Shown here: positions 33,369-47,061 of the stretch, in pieces
Layout: each line of letters opens with the position of its first letter
Numbering within the stretch: the stretch's first letter is position 1
Assembly (NCBI GenBank): GCA_964576115.1
Contig: CAZNUA010000001.1
Coordinates: 42,906-94,396, forward strand
Direction of reading: 5' to 3'
Length of the DNA: 51,491 nucleotides
DNA from: CAYSYY01 sp964576115 [NCBI: uncultured Gemmatimonadota bacterium]
GTDB lineage: Bacteria; Blakebacterota; Blakebacteria; Blakebacterales
Program-made: the position numbers and the translations under genes
Notes under the pieces: generated by a model
Seen by the model: only the letters and a program-made list of their open reading frames with translations
Told to the model about the DNA's origin: nothing
Databases searched by the model: none

Positions 33369-34141
33369 CAGACCAGACTCCCTCCGCGCTTTTTCCGCAG
33401 GTTCTCGAGAAAACCCTTGCCGAGGAAGCTCTCCTCGCCGATCGAGCAGAGCCGTTCGAACATCGGGACCGTGACCGTGAAGGCCAGCAGGTCGGGGGGC
33501 ACACAGTGACGCATGGCCATATCGGTCGAGCCCAGGGCCGCCAGCGGCCGGTCGAGATCCTCCAGGGAGACCACGAGTTCCATGCATCCCGAACCGAAGG
33601 GAGCGATGAAGGGGGGCGGCGAGCCCCACCGGTGATGGTAATAGACCCCGTAAGTGAGCACGCTCAACTGGTCGGGATTGATCCAGAAGGTCACTGTCTT
33701 CAGGTACCGGTATTGCTCGGATTTCAGAGGCCCGATCAGGATCTGGTCGTGTTCCATCTCGTAGACCGAACCGCGGTCGATCCACTCGGCCATCATCTCG
33801 CGGGTGGCCTTGAGGCCCTCGTCGCGCCAGAGGAAGTCGATGAAGTCGTCGCGCGAACGCGTCTGTGACCCGCACAGCGCCCGCCCCGCCCCACCACAGC
33901 CGTAGTTCTCGCGGGTCAGGATCAGGGTCTGGCCCTCCATCCAGCTGGTGAAGAAATCGAACACGCAGGGCCCGCGGCCGGCCCCCGGTCTGGGCCCTGT
34001 GAGCGGTTCGAAGGGGGCCGGATCGGGGGCGTCGTAGAAACCGATCAGGGGCCGGGTGTAGTCGAGCCTGTCGAGCAGATAGGCGGGATCGGGACTGGTT
34101 CGCGAGCGGTCGCCCGTCTCGGTGGGTCGAGGGTCGGCCAT
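33368..34141 (-). CDS. DUF169 family protein
   Basis: 257 residues. The body matches DUF169 (COG2043): YLLDRLDYTRPLIGFYDAPD, then PCVFDFFTSWMEGQTLILTRENYGCGGAGRALCG, a cysteine-rich segment near 80-115, and later GPLKSEQYRYLKTVTFWINPDQLSVLTYG and FGSGCMELVV. The function of DUF169 is unknown. Conserved cysteines suggest a metal or Fe-S cofactor, but that is inference. GGAGG 8-10 bases upstream supports ATG 34141; ATG 34162 or 34180 would lengthen it. The stop and the selenothioredoxin start share one base (TGATG), so the two products are made together. This is the most direct hint to a shared redox function. Confidence 0.85.
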   Translation of the reverse strand: MADPRPTETGDRSRTSPDPAYLLDRLDYTRPLIGFYDAPDPAPFEPLTGPRPGAGRGPCVFDFFTSWMEGQTLILTRENYGCGGAGRALCGSQTRSRDDFIDFLWRDEGLKATREMMAEWIDRGSVYEMEHDQILIGPLKSEQYRYLKTVTFWINPDQLSVLTYGVYYHHRWGSPPPFIAPFGSGCMELVVSLEDLDRPLAALGSTDMAMRHCVPPDLLAFTVTVPMFERLCSIGEESFLGKGFLENLRKKRGGSLV

Positions 34142-34410
34142 CGCATTGTCCTCCGGGATCGGCATGATGTGGGAGAGCAACCTGAGCTGCTTATCGGATC
34201 GGGGCTATCATACCCTCCCGGGACGGTGAGCCGCCAGTCAGCACAAGATCGACCGGTTGAATACGTCAAGGAGAGGAAGAAAGGGAATATTGGTGGCGGC
34301 AATAATGGCAACGCATTCTCCAAATTGAGTCTCATTATGGCATCAACGATTCCTCTTTACAGGCATCGAGTGCACGATCCGTCACGCATTTGAGGATCTG
34401 TCCCCGGCGT
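34142..34410. other. Intergenic region upstream of the DUF169 operon
   Basis: No gene is supported in these 269 bases. On the minus strand TATGAT (34212-34207), about 65 bases before the DUF169 start, is a -10 candidate without a clear -35. The part from 34255 to 34380 is visibly richer in A and T than its surroundings and holds no recognisable structure. I see no terminator for the metF transcript that arrives here. Confidence 0.35.
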
Positions 34411-35382
34411 CTATCGGGAGCAAATGCGCCCGAGCACCTGCGAGAGAACTTCCTCGACCGGATCGGAGGTCCACATCACGAAGAAGTGGATCGCCGGCAC
34501 GCCCCGGGCCATCAGTGCCTCGACCTGGGCCGCCGCCCACTCGATCCCGATCTGCTGCACCTCGGCCTGTGAGGACGCCCTCTCGAGACGGTTCGAGAGT
34601 TCGACGGGAATGGTGGTATTGAACCGCCCCGGCAGGGTCTCGAGCTGGCGCCGGTCGTGGATGACCTTGAGCCCGGGCACGATCGGCACCGTAATGCCCG
34701 CTGAACGGCAGGCTGCCTCGAACCGGAAGAAGGCTTCGGTATCGAAACACATCTGGGTCACGATGTAATCGGCCCCGGCCTCGACCTTCTCAAGCAGATG
34801 ACAGATATCGGTCTCGAGGTTGGGCGCCTCGGGGTGACGTTCGGGATAGCCCGCCACACCGATGCAGAAATCGGTCGGGGTGGGATAGAGAACATCCTCG
34901 ACATAACGGCCGCGGTTCATGTCGCGGATCTGCCGGACCAGATCGACGGCGTGACGCGGACGGCCGTCGGCCGCCGTACCGTTCGTCCGACGCGGTTCCC
35001 CCCGCACGGCCAGGATGTTCCTGATCCCGAAGTAGTCCAGAGCGAAGAGGAAATCCTCGGTCTCGGTCGGGGTGAAACCGCCGGCGACGACATGCGGCAC
35101 GGCGTCGATGCCGTAGCGGTCCTGGATCAACAGGGCGATCCCTTCGGTGCCGGGCCGCTTGCGTACGATCCGGCGCTGCAGCCCTTCCGGGGTCTCCTCG
35201 TACAGCACCTCAGCGGCGTGGCTGGTGACGTCGATGAAGGGCGGGTTCCAGGCCGCCAGCCGTTCGATGAGGGCGGTGAGTTCGGTGAAACTCCCCCCCC
35301 GCTTCGGCTGGACGATCTCGAAGCTGATCAGGGTCCGCCGGTCCGCAGCCGCCGAAGCCAGGTGCTCACCGACCGTCTTCAT
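34411..35382 (-). CDS. metF: Methylenetetrahydrofolate reductase (MetF)
   Basis: 323 residues of TIM-barrel flavoprotein. It opens with ISFEIVQPKRGGSF (catalytic Glu region, SFE motif), then FIDVTSHAAE, ILAVRGEPRRTNG (near 124-136), FCIGVAGYPERHPEAPN and GADYIVTQMCFDTEAFFRF (near 205-223). It reduces 5,10-methylene-THF to 5-methyl-THF. The start overlaps the stop of the upstream methyltransferase by four bases (ATGA), so the enzyme that makes methyl-THF and the one that probably uses it are made in step. It could serve methionine synthesis or the methyl branch of the Wood-Ljungdahl pathway. No partner subunit gene (MetV-like) is adjacent. Confidence 0.92.
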   Translation of the reverse strand: MKTVGEHLASAAADRRTLISFEIVQPKRGGSFTELTALIERLAAWNPPFIDVTSHAAEVLYEETPEGLQRRIVRKRPGTEGIALLIQDRYGIDAVPHVVAGGFTPTETEDFLFALDYFGIRNILAVRGEPRRTNGTAADGRPRHAVDLVRQIRDMNRGRYVEDVLYPTPTDFCIGVAGYPERHPEAPNLETDICHLLEKVEAGADYIVTQMCFDTEAFFRFEAACRSAGITVPIVPGLKVIHDRRQLETLPGRFNTTIPVELSNRLERASSQAEVQQIGIEWAAAQVEALMARGVPAIHFFVMWTSDPVEEVLSQVLGRICSR

Positions 35383-36224
35383 CGGTACAGCTCCAGCAGC
35401 AGGGAGAGTCGTTCGAAGCCCTCGGCGTCAAGGATCGCCCGCAGAGCCGTCAGGACGGGATCGTCCTCGGGCAGGGTCCGGTACGCCCGGGCGGGATCGC
35501 CGATGATGGTGTCCAGTCCGCGGTCCGCGGCCAGGCTCAGGAAGGCGTTCTGCAGGGGCAGGCGCACCGCGGAGGGCAGGTGGTGAGTCAGGTTCGAGAT
35601 CCCGACCAGGCGGTGGGTGCCGGCCAGGACCGGGTTGCCGCCGATTTCTTCGAGAACATCGAGGACGACGTTGAGTCGACCTTCGGCATCGCCCGCCACC
35701 GGCGGCAGGCCGGGATCGAAGTAGAGTTCTGCGGGTTCGAAGCCGTTCTCCCGGGCCTGTTCGAACAGAACCGACGCGGTCTGCAGCATCTGTGCGGTCG
35801 TCTCGTTGAGACGCACCCGGCCGCTCTCCGAGCGTTCCGACAGGAGCAGGACCGCGCCGAAGACCGCTTCGCGGCGCCGGGGCAGGATCGCCGGTGCCCG
35901 GGCCGAGGTCACGGAATTGAGCAGGGGGGGCGGGCCGGTGCCGTTCCCGGTCAGCAGTTCGAGGCCGAGCAGAAGTCTGGCACTGTCGTCGGAATCGACA
36001 CTCAGCGGCACCTCGACCGCTCCCCGGACGGCGCCGATCGCGTCGATCAGCACGTCGTCGGGCAGGGAGCCGACGTTGATATCCACGGCCCGGGCGCCGG
36101 CCCGGACCTGTTCGGCGGCCAGGCGGGCCACCTCGTTCCACTGCCCCCTTTCGAGCAGTTCTCCAATCCCCGGTACCGAAGCGTTGATCCGCTCCCCGAT
36201 GATCGTCAGGTCTTCAACACGCAT
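35379..36224 (-). CDS. Pterin-binding methyltransferase (methyl-THF:corrinoid protein type)
   Basis: 281 residues of a DHPS-like pterin-binding TIM barrel. Key segments are IIGERINAS (near 8-16), ARAVDINVGSLPDD (near 45-58), PLSVDSDD, LLNSVTSA (near 100), YFDPGLPPVAG and GISNLTHHLPSA. These match the MeTr/AcsE domain and the folate domain of MetH. No cobalamin-binding or homocysteine domain is fused. It should move a methyl group between methyl-THF and a separate corrinoid protein. Its partner is not in the window. GGGGAG 8 bases upstream fits ATG 36224. Gene order with metF, plus the hyp operon nearby, fits anaerobic one-carbon metabolism, but CO dehydrogenase genes are not seen here. Confidence 0.85.
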   Translation of the reverse strand: MRVEDLTIIGERINASVPGIGELLERGQWNEVARLAAEQVRAGARAVDINVGSLPDDVLIDAIGAVRGAVEVPLSVDSDDSARLLLGLELLTGNGTGPPPLLNSVTSARAPAILPRRREAVFGAVLLLSERSESGRVRLNETTAQMLQTASVLFEQARENGFEPAELYFDPGLPPVAGDAEGRLNVVLDVLEEIGGNPVLAGTHRLVGISNLTHHLPSAVRLPLQNAFLSLAADRGLDTIIGDPARAYRTLPEDDPVLTALRAILDAEGFERLSLLLELYR

Positions 36225-36288
36225 GGTGGTGACATCTCCCCGTTCTGGCGGGCCCGGAGCCCGGGCATCCTCTGTTCGGTACAACGGA

Positions 36289-36318
36289 AAAGCCCCGCGA
36301 CGGGGATCGCAGGGCTTT
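36289..36318 (-). terminator. Hairpin with short U run in the leader of the methyltransferase-metF operon
   Basis: On the minus strand AAAGCCCTGCGA (36318-36307) pairs with TCGCGGGGCTTT (36300-36289) along 12 positions, with one U-G pair, around TCCCCG. The right arm and the following base give four T, then CC. It lies about 65 bases before the methyltransferase start. Its strength suggests a terminator or attenuator; the T run is short. Smaller hairpins flank it (GCGCC/GGCGC near 36325-36340, GCCCGG/CCGGGC near 36251-36267). Confidence 0.55.
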
Positions 36319-36341
36319 CGAGGACAGCGCCGGGCGGCGCC

Positions 36342-36413
36342 TCAGCCCGCGAACCCCTCCCGGGGCCGGGGCATGGCCATACAGTGATGCTTTCGCCGGG
36401 GCGCACGCGACAT
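36342..36413 (-). CDS. Possible leader peptide (23 aa) ahead of the methyltransferase-metF operon
   Basis: A short frame opens with ATG 36413 and ends with TGA 36344-36342. It is preceded by GGAAAGGA at 7 bases, a good ribosome site. It encodes a basic peptide with KHHCMAM in the middle, so His, Cys and Met codons lie in a cluster. The terminator-like hairpin starts 23 bases after its stop. This is the arrangement of a transcription attenuator responding to amino-acid supply. Short open frames are frequent in GC-rich DNA, so the call is tentative. Confidence 0.3.
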   Translation of the reverse strand: MSRAPRRKHHCMAMPRPREGFAG

Positions 36414-36616
36414 GATCGATCCTTTCCGGGTACGATGAACCAGAATCTGACTCTCCGTCGGGCAGCTTGTCAATCACCGTCTGGTGACGACTCCCGAGCG
36501 GAGACGATCGATAGGAACCGGTTTGAAACCGGAGAGCGTAAACAGAGCCCGGGAGAAAACGTTAATTATTAGGAATACTTACTGTTAATGAAGGCGCGAA
36601 GACGGGGACGGATCCG

Positions 36617-37663
<1,047 letters not shown>

Positions 37664-37681
37664 GGGCTCTCGGGGTGTTCC

Positions 37682-38200
37682 TTACGCCTTGCGTCCGCAC
37701 TTCGGACAGCGACCGTCCTGGGGCGGACCCAGATAGCCGCAACGGCAGTTGATCAGGCCACGGGGATTCGTGAAAGCGCTCCGCCGGACGGTTTTAGTCA
37801 CCTTCTTTCGATTCCGTTTCTCCTCCTTTTCGACCCGGACCTCCCGCGAGGCTCCGGCCAGCGCCCTGTTGAACTCCTCCCTCATCTCCTCCGGCAGGCT
37901 CTCGAACACCTGCTGCGGCTCTCCCGAGAAGGTGCGCGTTTCGATCACATCGTTGGCGTGCAGCGACATCGACATGCTGCCCTCAGCCTCGACCAGTTCC
38001 CGGATGATCTCCTCCCGCGTGCCCTCCATGTTTTCGGAGATCAGGTCGATCATCTGCAGGAGCTCGGAGAAAATCTCGGCGTAATTGTCCAGGAAACGCT
38101 GCTTACAGGCCCGCAGGATCGCCTCTTCGATATCTTCACCCGGGCCGACGTCGGACAGAGCCATGGCCAGCAGTTCCTTGGCGTCGATCTGGAGATCCAC
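37682..38200 (-). CDS. Zinc-ribbon protein of unknown function
   Basis: 172 residues from GTG, which has AAGGAGG about 8 bases upstream. The N-terminal two thirds are acidic and helical (GEDIEEAILRACKQRF, ENMEGTREEIIRELVEAE), then a Lys/Arg/Glu-rich linker (EKEEKRNRKKVTKTVRR). A C-terminal zinc ribbon follows with Cys pairs in NCRCGYLG and CPKCGRKA. There is no signal peptide, so it is cytoplasmic. A basic linker next to a zinc ribbon suggests nucleic-acid binding. I do not recognise the family. Its start is 13 bases after the stop of the beta-propeller lipoprotein gene, so the two are likely cotranscribed. Confidence 0.75.
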   Translation of the reverse strand: MDLQIDAKELLAMALSDVGPGEDIEEAILRACKQRFLDNYAEIFSELLQMIDLISENMEGTREEIIRELVEAEGSMSMSLHANDVIETRTFSGEPQQVFESLPEEMREEFNRALAGASREVRVEKEEKRNRKKVTKTVRRSAFTNPRGLINCRCGYLGPPQDGRCPKCGRKA

Positions 38201-38213
38201 CGGCGGGCCTCCT

Positions 38214-39479
38214 TCAGGGATATTCCAGCCCCTCGATCAGCGGTACGATCCGGCCGACCAGAAGCTGGTATTCATCGGTATCGGGAGGGGTCCAGGTGCA
38301 CAGCAAACGGTCTCCGGTAAGTGTGAATCTGAGACCGTACGGAACCCGCGTATCACCCAGGTACTCGCCGGCCGGGCTGAGGACGCGGTAGAGGTATCCC
38401 CCGCCCGCGGCTTCCCGATCGGCGCTGTGCTCTACTATCTGGAGCCAGAGATACCCCCGATCGCTGACGACCACCTGGCGCCAGAACGGCCGGCAGTCGG
38501 GCATCTTCATCGCCTTCAGTTCAGCCTCATAGAACTCGGCCATCATGGTCTGACCGGACTCCCGGGCGTCCTCGATCTGTTTCTGAAACCGTGCCCTGGT
38601 CTTCGCCAGATCCTCGCCGGTCAGAGGTACCGGCTCAAGTTCGATCCTGACCTTCCGGGTCAATCTGCCTGTGGTACCATACCAGAGCAATTCGGGTTCG
38701 AGGCCGTCGCTGACGATGATTCCGTGGATCGGGTGGATGTGAATCACGGCCATACCCGAAAAGGGCATGCTGAAACTGAGCATGCCCCCGGACGGCAGGG
38801 TGGTCGTCTGCGACGTCTGCATCACCGGTGTGTCGATGCTCCAGAGTGTATCGTGCGCGGTCGAAAGGGCCAGAACCCGCATCTGCGAGAACTGACCCAG
38901 GTCATCCTCGCTCATGAGACTCTGGGTCAGGAGCATGGTGCCGTCATCGAGGATGTGCATATCACGCACTATCCCCTGTCGCCGGTCGATCACACCACCG
39001 GGAACCGTCGTCATATCGAGGAGTGTTCCGCCGGTCCGGAAGCGGGTTGTCCGGTTCAGCTGTGCATCGTAGACATGAATGATACCGTTGTGGACCTGCA
39101 GATTCGAGAGTCTGGAGAACTCGCCCGGCCCCTGACCGCTCCGCCCGATTCTTCTGAGGAACCGGCCGGCCGGATCGAAGACTGCGATACAGGCGTCGCC
39201 GCTGTCGATAACGTAGAAATATCCCCTCTCATCTGCCGTGATCATCCCCGGCCGGTTCAGAAGCGATTCCTCGTTGGCGGGATCTTCCTGCAGGAGGAGC
39301 GCCTCTTCGTACAGGAAGAGCTCCCCCCGGTAGCGGGGTCCCCCGCGGGTGACGGCTGTTTCAGTCCCATCTTCCACCGTCGTCATGAACGAGTACCCGA
39401 TCTCCTCACTGTTTTCTTTCGAACAGGCGGTGGAGAGTAAAAGAAAGACGAGTGCCGTCATCATGCCGGCTCGATACAC
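38214..39479 (-). CDS. 6-bladed beta-propeller lipoprotein
   Basis: 421 residues from GTG 39479, with GGAGG 7 bases upstream; ATG 39464 would trim five residues. The N terminus MMTALVFLLLSTACSKEN carries a lipobox (STAC). The body has NHL-type blades: GMITADERGYFYVIDSGDACIAVFDPAGRFLRRIGRSGQGPGEF is diagnostic, followed by LSNLQVHNGIIHVYDAQ and a later GIIVSDGLEPELLWY. Such lipoproteins are abundant in Bacteroidota and related phyla and probably bind protein or sugar partners at the envelope. No enzyme motif is seen. The zinc-ribbon gene follows directly. Confidence 0.88.
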   Translation of the reverse strand: MYRAGMMTALVFLLLSTACSKENSEEIGYSFMTTVEDGTETAVTRGGPRYRGELFLYEEALLLQEDPANEESLLNRPGMITADERGYFYVIDSGDACIAVFDPAGRFLRRIGRSGQGPGEFSRLSNLQVHNGIIHVYDAQLNRTTRFRTGGTLLDMTTVPGGVIDRRQGIVRDMHILDDGTMLLTQSLMSEDDLGQFSQMRVLALSTAHDTLWSIDTPVMQTSQTTTLPSGGMLSFSMPFSGMAVIHIHPIHGIIVSDGLEPELLWYGTTGRLTRKVRIELEPVPLTGEDLAKTRARFQKQIEDARESGQTMMAEFYEAELKAMKMPDCRPFWRQVVVSDRGYLWLQIVEHSADREAAGGGYLYRVLSPAGEYLGDTRVPYGLRFTLTGDRLLCTWTPPDTDEYQLLVGRIVPLIEGLEYP

Positions 39480-39647
39480 GGGGCTTCCTCCATACGGATA
39501 GCGGGGCCCTGACAGGGCTCCATTGTATCAGGCGAAGATGCTGATTTCGAGCGAACTCACCCCGGTTTGTTCTCCGTCTCGGGATCGGTTGGTGGAACCG
39601 ATGGAGTGAAACCTCGTTCCGTCTCCCGGCGTATATCGAGGAGGTGT

Positions 39648-39665
39648 TGACCTAAATCATTTAGG
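39648..39665. promoter_or_regulatory. PadR operator of operon 2 overlapping a -35 box
   Basis: CCTAAAT-C-ATTTAGG (39651-39665) is a perfect palindrome with 7-base arms, 17 bases before the padR start. TTGACC (39647-39652), a -35 box, overlaps its left arm. CATAAG 14 bases further is a poor -10, so the exact promoter is unclear. A dyad of this size with AT-rich arms is the usual type of PadR operator, and the position predicts autorepression. Confidence 0.7.
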
Positions 39666-39681
39666 CCATAAGCGAGGCTCC

Positions 39682-40014
39682 ATGACACAGGAACGATACA
39701 GTGTGATCTCGGGCACGCTCGAACTCCTGGTGCTCAAGACCCTCGAGGCGGCAGGTGAACTGCACGGCTTCGAGATTCTGGAGTGGATCACCGCCCGTAC
39801 CGGCGGCGCCTTCGCGATCGAGGAGGGTGCTCTCTACCCCGCTCTGCACCGGCTCAAGGAGCGCGGCTGGCTCACCTCCCGCTGGGCGGTCTCGAGCCGG
39901 GGCCGGCGGGCGAAGTACTATCGCCTGACCGCCGAGGGAGAACACTCGCTGCGAACCGAAGAGAGCCGATGGCTCGGTTACGTCGAAGCCATGGCGGAGG
40001 TCCTCAAAGCATGA
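39682..40014 (+). CDS. PadR-family transcriptional regulator
   Basis: 110 residues, a small PadR protein. It opens with YSVISGTLELLVLKTLEAAGELHGFEILEWI and has the recognition segment FAIEEGALYPALHRLKERGWL and the wing SRGRRAKYYRLTAEGEH. The stop overlaps the permease start by four bases (ATGA). Compared with PadR of operon 1 it lacks sequence-specific similarity outside the fold, so the two likely recognise different sites, in line with their different upstream dyads. Control of the following permease is expected from the arrangement. Confidence 0.93.
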   Translation: MTQERYSVISGTLELLVLKTLEAAGELHGFEILEWITARTGGAFAIEEGALYPALHRLKERGWLTSRWAVSSRGRRAKYYRLTAEGEHSLRTEESRWLGYVEAMAEVLKA

Positions 40015-42698
40015 CCCGGGGCAAATCGAACCGGAAAGGACAGAATCGGGATGGACCGAGTCGCAGCCGGGCCCGGGACGCGGCGGTCCGGCCCAGCCGC
40101 AGCCCGCGCGACCCGATCGCCGAGGAGATCGCACACCACCTCCGGGAACGGACAGACCGCCTGATCGCTCGCGGGCTCACTCCCGAGGAGGCTCATCGGG
40201 AGGCCCGCTCGACATTCGGCAATCCCGACCGCTACGAGGACCGGTTGCGCATGAGAGAGAAAAAAAGAAACGGCTGGCGCCCCTCGGGCAGATGGACGGC
40301 GGCGGTGTGGAACGAGTGCCGCTTCCTGCCCCGTTCGCTCCGGCGCAGCCCGCTCACGAGCCTGGCGGTCATCGCCGTCATGGCCCTGGGGCTAGGCGCG
40401 GGTATTACCATCTTCACCATCGCGGACAACGTGTTGCTCGAACCCCTCCCCTTTCCCGAATCCGACCGGCTGGTCGTGATCCAGGAGCGCATCGAGGCAG
40501 ATACCGAGAGCCTCAGCCGTATCTCTCCGGCCGCCTTCGGCGTCTGGCGCGAGAGCAGCACGGCCGTTTTCGAGGGGCTGTCGGTTCTCTCCGAACTGGG
40601 TTTCGAACTCATGGCAGGCAGCGAACCGACCGAGATCCACGCCGCCGCGGTCGCCCCCGACTACTTCTCGATCTTCGCCCTGCCCCTGAAACGGGGACGG
40701 ACTTTCACGGCCGGCGAGACGAGCGCGGACGGCAATCAACCGGTCGTCATCAGTGAGGCCCTCTGGCAGCGTCTCTTCGGCGCCGATCCCGCCGTGCTGG
40801 GGACGACCATCCAGCTCAGCGGCCGGGATCACACCGTCATCGGGGTGTTGGCGGACAGTCCCGCCTGGCCGGCCGACTTCGAGGCCTGGGTGCCGATCGA
40901 ACCGTATATCGCCGAGCTGCTCAATGGTTCGTGGGGAGCCCGCTACCTGATCGCCCTGGCCCGGCTGCAGCCGACGACCACGCTGGCCGGAGCCGCCGAA
41001 CATCTGACCCGGATCATGCAGGAGCACGAAACCGCCGGCGGTCTGGCCGCGGTCCTCACGCCTCTGCGGACCTATCTGACGGGCGAGATCAGACGCCCCC
41101 TGCTGCTGCTCATGGGAGCGGTTCTGCTGGTCCTGCTTGTCGCCTGCGCCAATGTCGGCAACCTGCTGCTCAGCCGCAGTCTGAAACGCTGGCAGGAAAC
41201 CGGAGTGCGGGCGGCTCTGGGCGCGGGGCGCGGGCGCCTGCTCATCAGCCAGGTGCTGGAGGGGGTGGCCCTGGTTCTGGCCGGAAGCCTGCTGGGCCTG
41301 GTCTGTGTCGCCCTGGGTATCGATGCCCTTTTCGCCCTGCTACCCGACGATCTGCCGCGCGGAGCCGAGATCGCGGTCGACGGCCCGGTCGTTCTCTTCG
41401 CCGTCGTGCTCGGGATCGTGACCGGTATCCTGGCCGGCCTGCTGCCCGGCCTGCGGGCCGCGTCCACCTCGGGATTGGCCGGACTGCTGCGCGAGGGCGG
41501 CCGGGGGGTATCGAAAGGACGGGCCGGGCGGCGCCTGCTCAACGCCATGGTCGCGGCCGAGATCGCCCTGACCATGGTCCTGCTCACCGGAGCCGCCCTG
41601 CTCGGTCACAGTTTCTGGCGCACGGTGAGCCGGGAGCGGGGTTTTGATCCCGACGGCGTGGTGCTGGTGCGCTTCCAGACCCCCGAGTTCCGCTACCCCT
41701 CGCTCGAAGACCGGGACCTCTTCTTCGACCGGCTTCTGGAGCGGGTGCAAACCCTGCCCGGGGTCACCGCCGCGGCCCTGAGCAACGCCAATCTGCCGAT
41801 GGGGGGCAGCACCTGGACCTCGGGTATCGCACGCGAGGGAGAGCCCTTCGATCCCGAGCTGCCCCAGGTGCAGCTCGTCGGCATCACCCCCGGGTACTTC
41901 CGGGTCTTCGGGATCCCGATCGCCGAAGGGGAGGACCTGACCCGCGAGGCCCTGGCCCGTACCGACCCGGTCATCATGGTCAACGAGCGTTTCGCCGAGA
42001 TCTTCTACCCCGGCGAATCCGCCCTCGGACGCCGGGCCCGCTCCTTCTTCACTTCGGACTTCGCCACCATCACGGGCGTGGCGGCCGATGTGCTGCAGCG
42101 CAGTCCGACCCGGGACGCTCCTGCGATCCTTTACCAGCCGATCACCGACCTCTCGGTGCGATTCGCCGTCCTGCTGGTGCGCACCGAACTGCCCGTCTCC
42201 TCTCTCTACCGGCCTCTGGCCGACGCGATGCACGAACTGGATCCGCAGATGCCCCTGACCTGGATGGCGTCGATGCGCGAGGTCGTCTCGAGGGCGGTGG
42301 CCCGCCCCCGCTTCTATCTGATCCTGATGGGGGCTTTTGCGGCCCTGACCCTGTTGCTCACGATCGTGGGCTACTACGGAGTGGTGTCGCAGAATGTCAC
42401 CGGTCGGGCTCACGAGATCGGGGTGCGGATCGCCCTGGGAGCCGATCCGCGGCAGATCACCGCTCTGGTCTTCGGTCAGGGCATGCGTCTGGTCGCCGGG
42501 AGTATCGGGGCGGGTATCGTGCTGGCCCTGGCTGCGACCCGGCTGCTCTCGAGCCTGCTGTACGGCATCACCCCGCTCGATCCGCTCTCGTTCGCGGCCG
42601 GCGTGATCGTCCTGCTGGCGCTGAGCGCGCTCGCGATGTTCCCCACCCTGCACCGGACCGTGCGGACCGACCCGGTGGCGGTGATGCGCGACGCTTGA
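40011..42698 (+). CDS. ADOP-type MacB/FtsX permease with prefix domain 1
   Basis: 895 residues. After a basic N terminus comes the ADOP prefix domain (about 35-80, DPIAEEIAHHLRERTDRL, GLTPEEAHREARSTFGNPDRY). The first membrane helix is near 115-140, and a MacB-type periplasmic domain leads to an FtsX block (RRPLLLLMGAVLLVLLVACAN, WQETGVRAALGAGRGR). A second set ends with HEIGVRIALGADPRQI. No ATPase gene is near. It is translationally coupled to padR. The frame is open further upstream inside padR, but ATG 40011 is the natural start. Likely an export or mechanotransmission permease whose substrate is the inducer of the PadR; this is inference. Confidence 0.92.
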   Translation: MTRGKSNRKGQNRDGPSRSRARDAAVRPSRSPRDPIAEEIAHHLRERTDRLIARGLTPEEAHREARSTFGNPDRYEDRLRMREKKRNGWRPSGRWTAAVWNECRFLPRSLRRSPLTSLAVIAVMALGLGAGITIFTIADNVLLEPLPFPESDRLVVIQERIEADTESLSRISPAAFGVWRESSTAVFEGLSVLSELGFELMAGSEPTEIHAAAVAPDYFSIFALPLKRGRTFTAGETSADGNQPVVISEALWQRLFGADPAVLGTTIQLSGRDHTVIGVLADSPAWPADFEAWVPIEPYIAELLNGSWGARYLIALARLQPTTTLAGAAEHLTRIMQEHETAGGLAAVLTPLRTYLTGEIRRPLLLLMGAVLLVLLVACANVGNLLLSRSLKRWQETGVRAALGAGRGRLLISQVLEGVALVLAGSLLGLVCVALGIDALFALLPDDLPRGAEIAVDGPVVLFAVVLGIVTGILAGLLPGLRAASTSGLAGLLREGGRGVSKGRAGRRLLNAMVAAEIALTMVLLTGAALLGHSFWRTVSRERGFDPDGVVLVRFQTPEFRYPSLEDRDLFFDRLLERVQTLPGVTAAALSNANLPMGGSTWTSGIAREGEPFDPELPQVQLVGITPGYFRVFGIPIAEGEDLTREALARTDPVIMVNERFAEIFYPGESALGRRARSFFTSDFATITGVAADVLQRSPTRDAPAILYQPITDLSVRFAVLLVRTELPVSSLYRPLADAMHELDPQMPLTWMASMREVVSRAVARPRFYLILMGAFAALTLLLTIVGYYGVVSQNVTGRAHEIGVRIALGADPRQITALVFGQGMRLVAGSIGAGIVLALAATRLLSSLLYGITPLDPLSFAAGVIVLLALSALAMFPTLHRTVRTDPVAVMRDA

Positions 42699-42741
42699 GT
42701 GTGAACCCTCCGGCGCTCCTCAGGCGCCCGGCCACACCGGC

Positions 42742-47011
<4,270 letters not shown>

Positions 47012-47061
47012 CGCCTCACGATCCTGGCAGGAGTGAATACCAGATCTTACTGGAATAAACT

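Larger units (their letters stand above)
36225..36616. other. Divergent intergenic region between the methyltransferase and msrBA genes
   Basis: Besides the leader frame and hairpin on the minus strand, the right part (36555-36595) is an AT-rich block (TTAATTATTAGGAATACTTACT) that should hold the promoter of the Msr gene; I cannot fix the -10 and -35 boxes. I looked for a cobalamin-riboswitch GCCACTG box on both strands and did not find one. Confidence 0.4.

Noticed and set aside
36225-36616. Cobalamin or SAM riboswitch ahead of the methyltransferase-metF pair
   Set aside because: No GCCACTG-type B12 box or SAM-riboswitch core found by eye on either strand.
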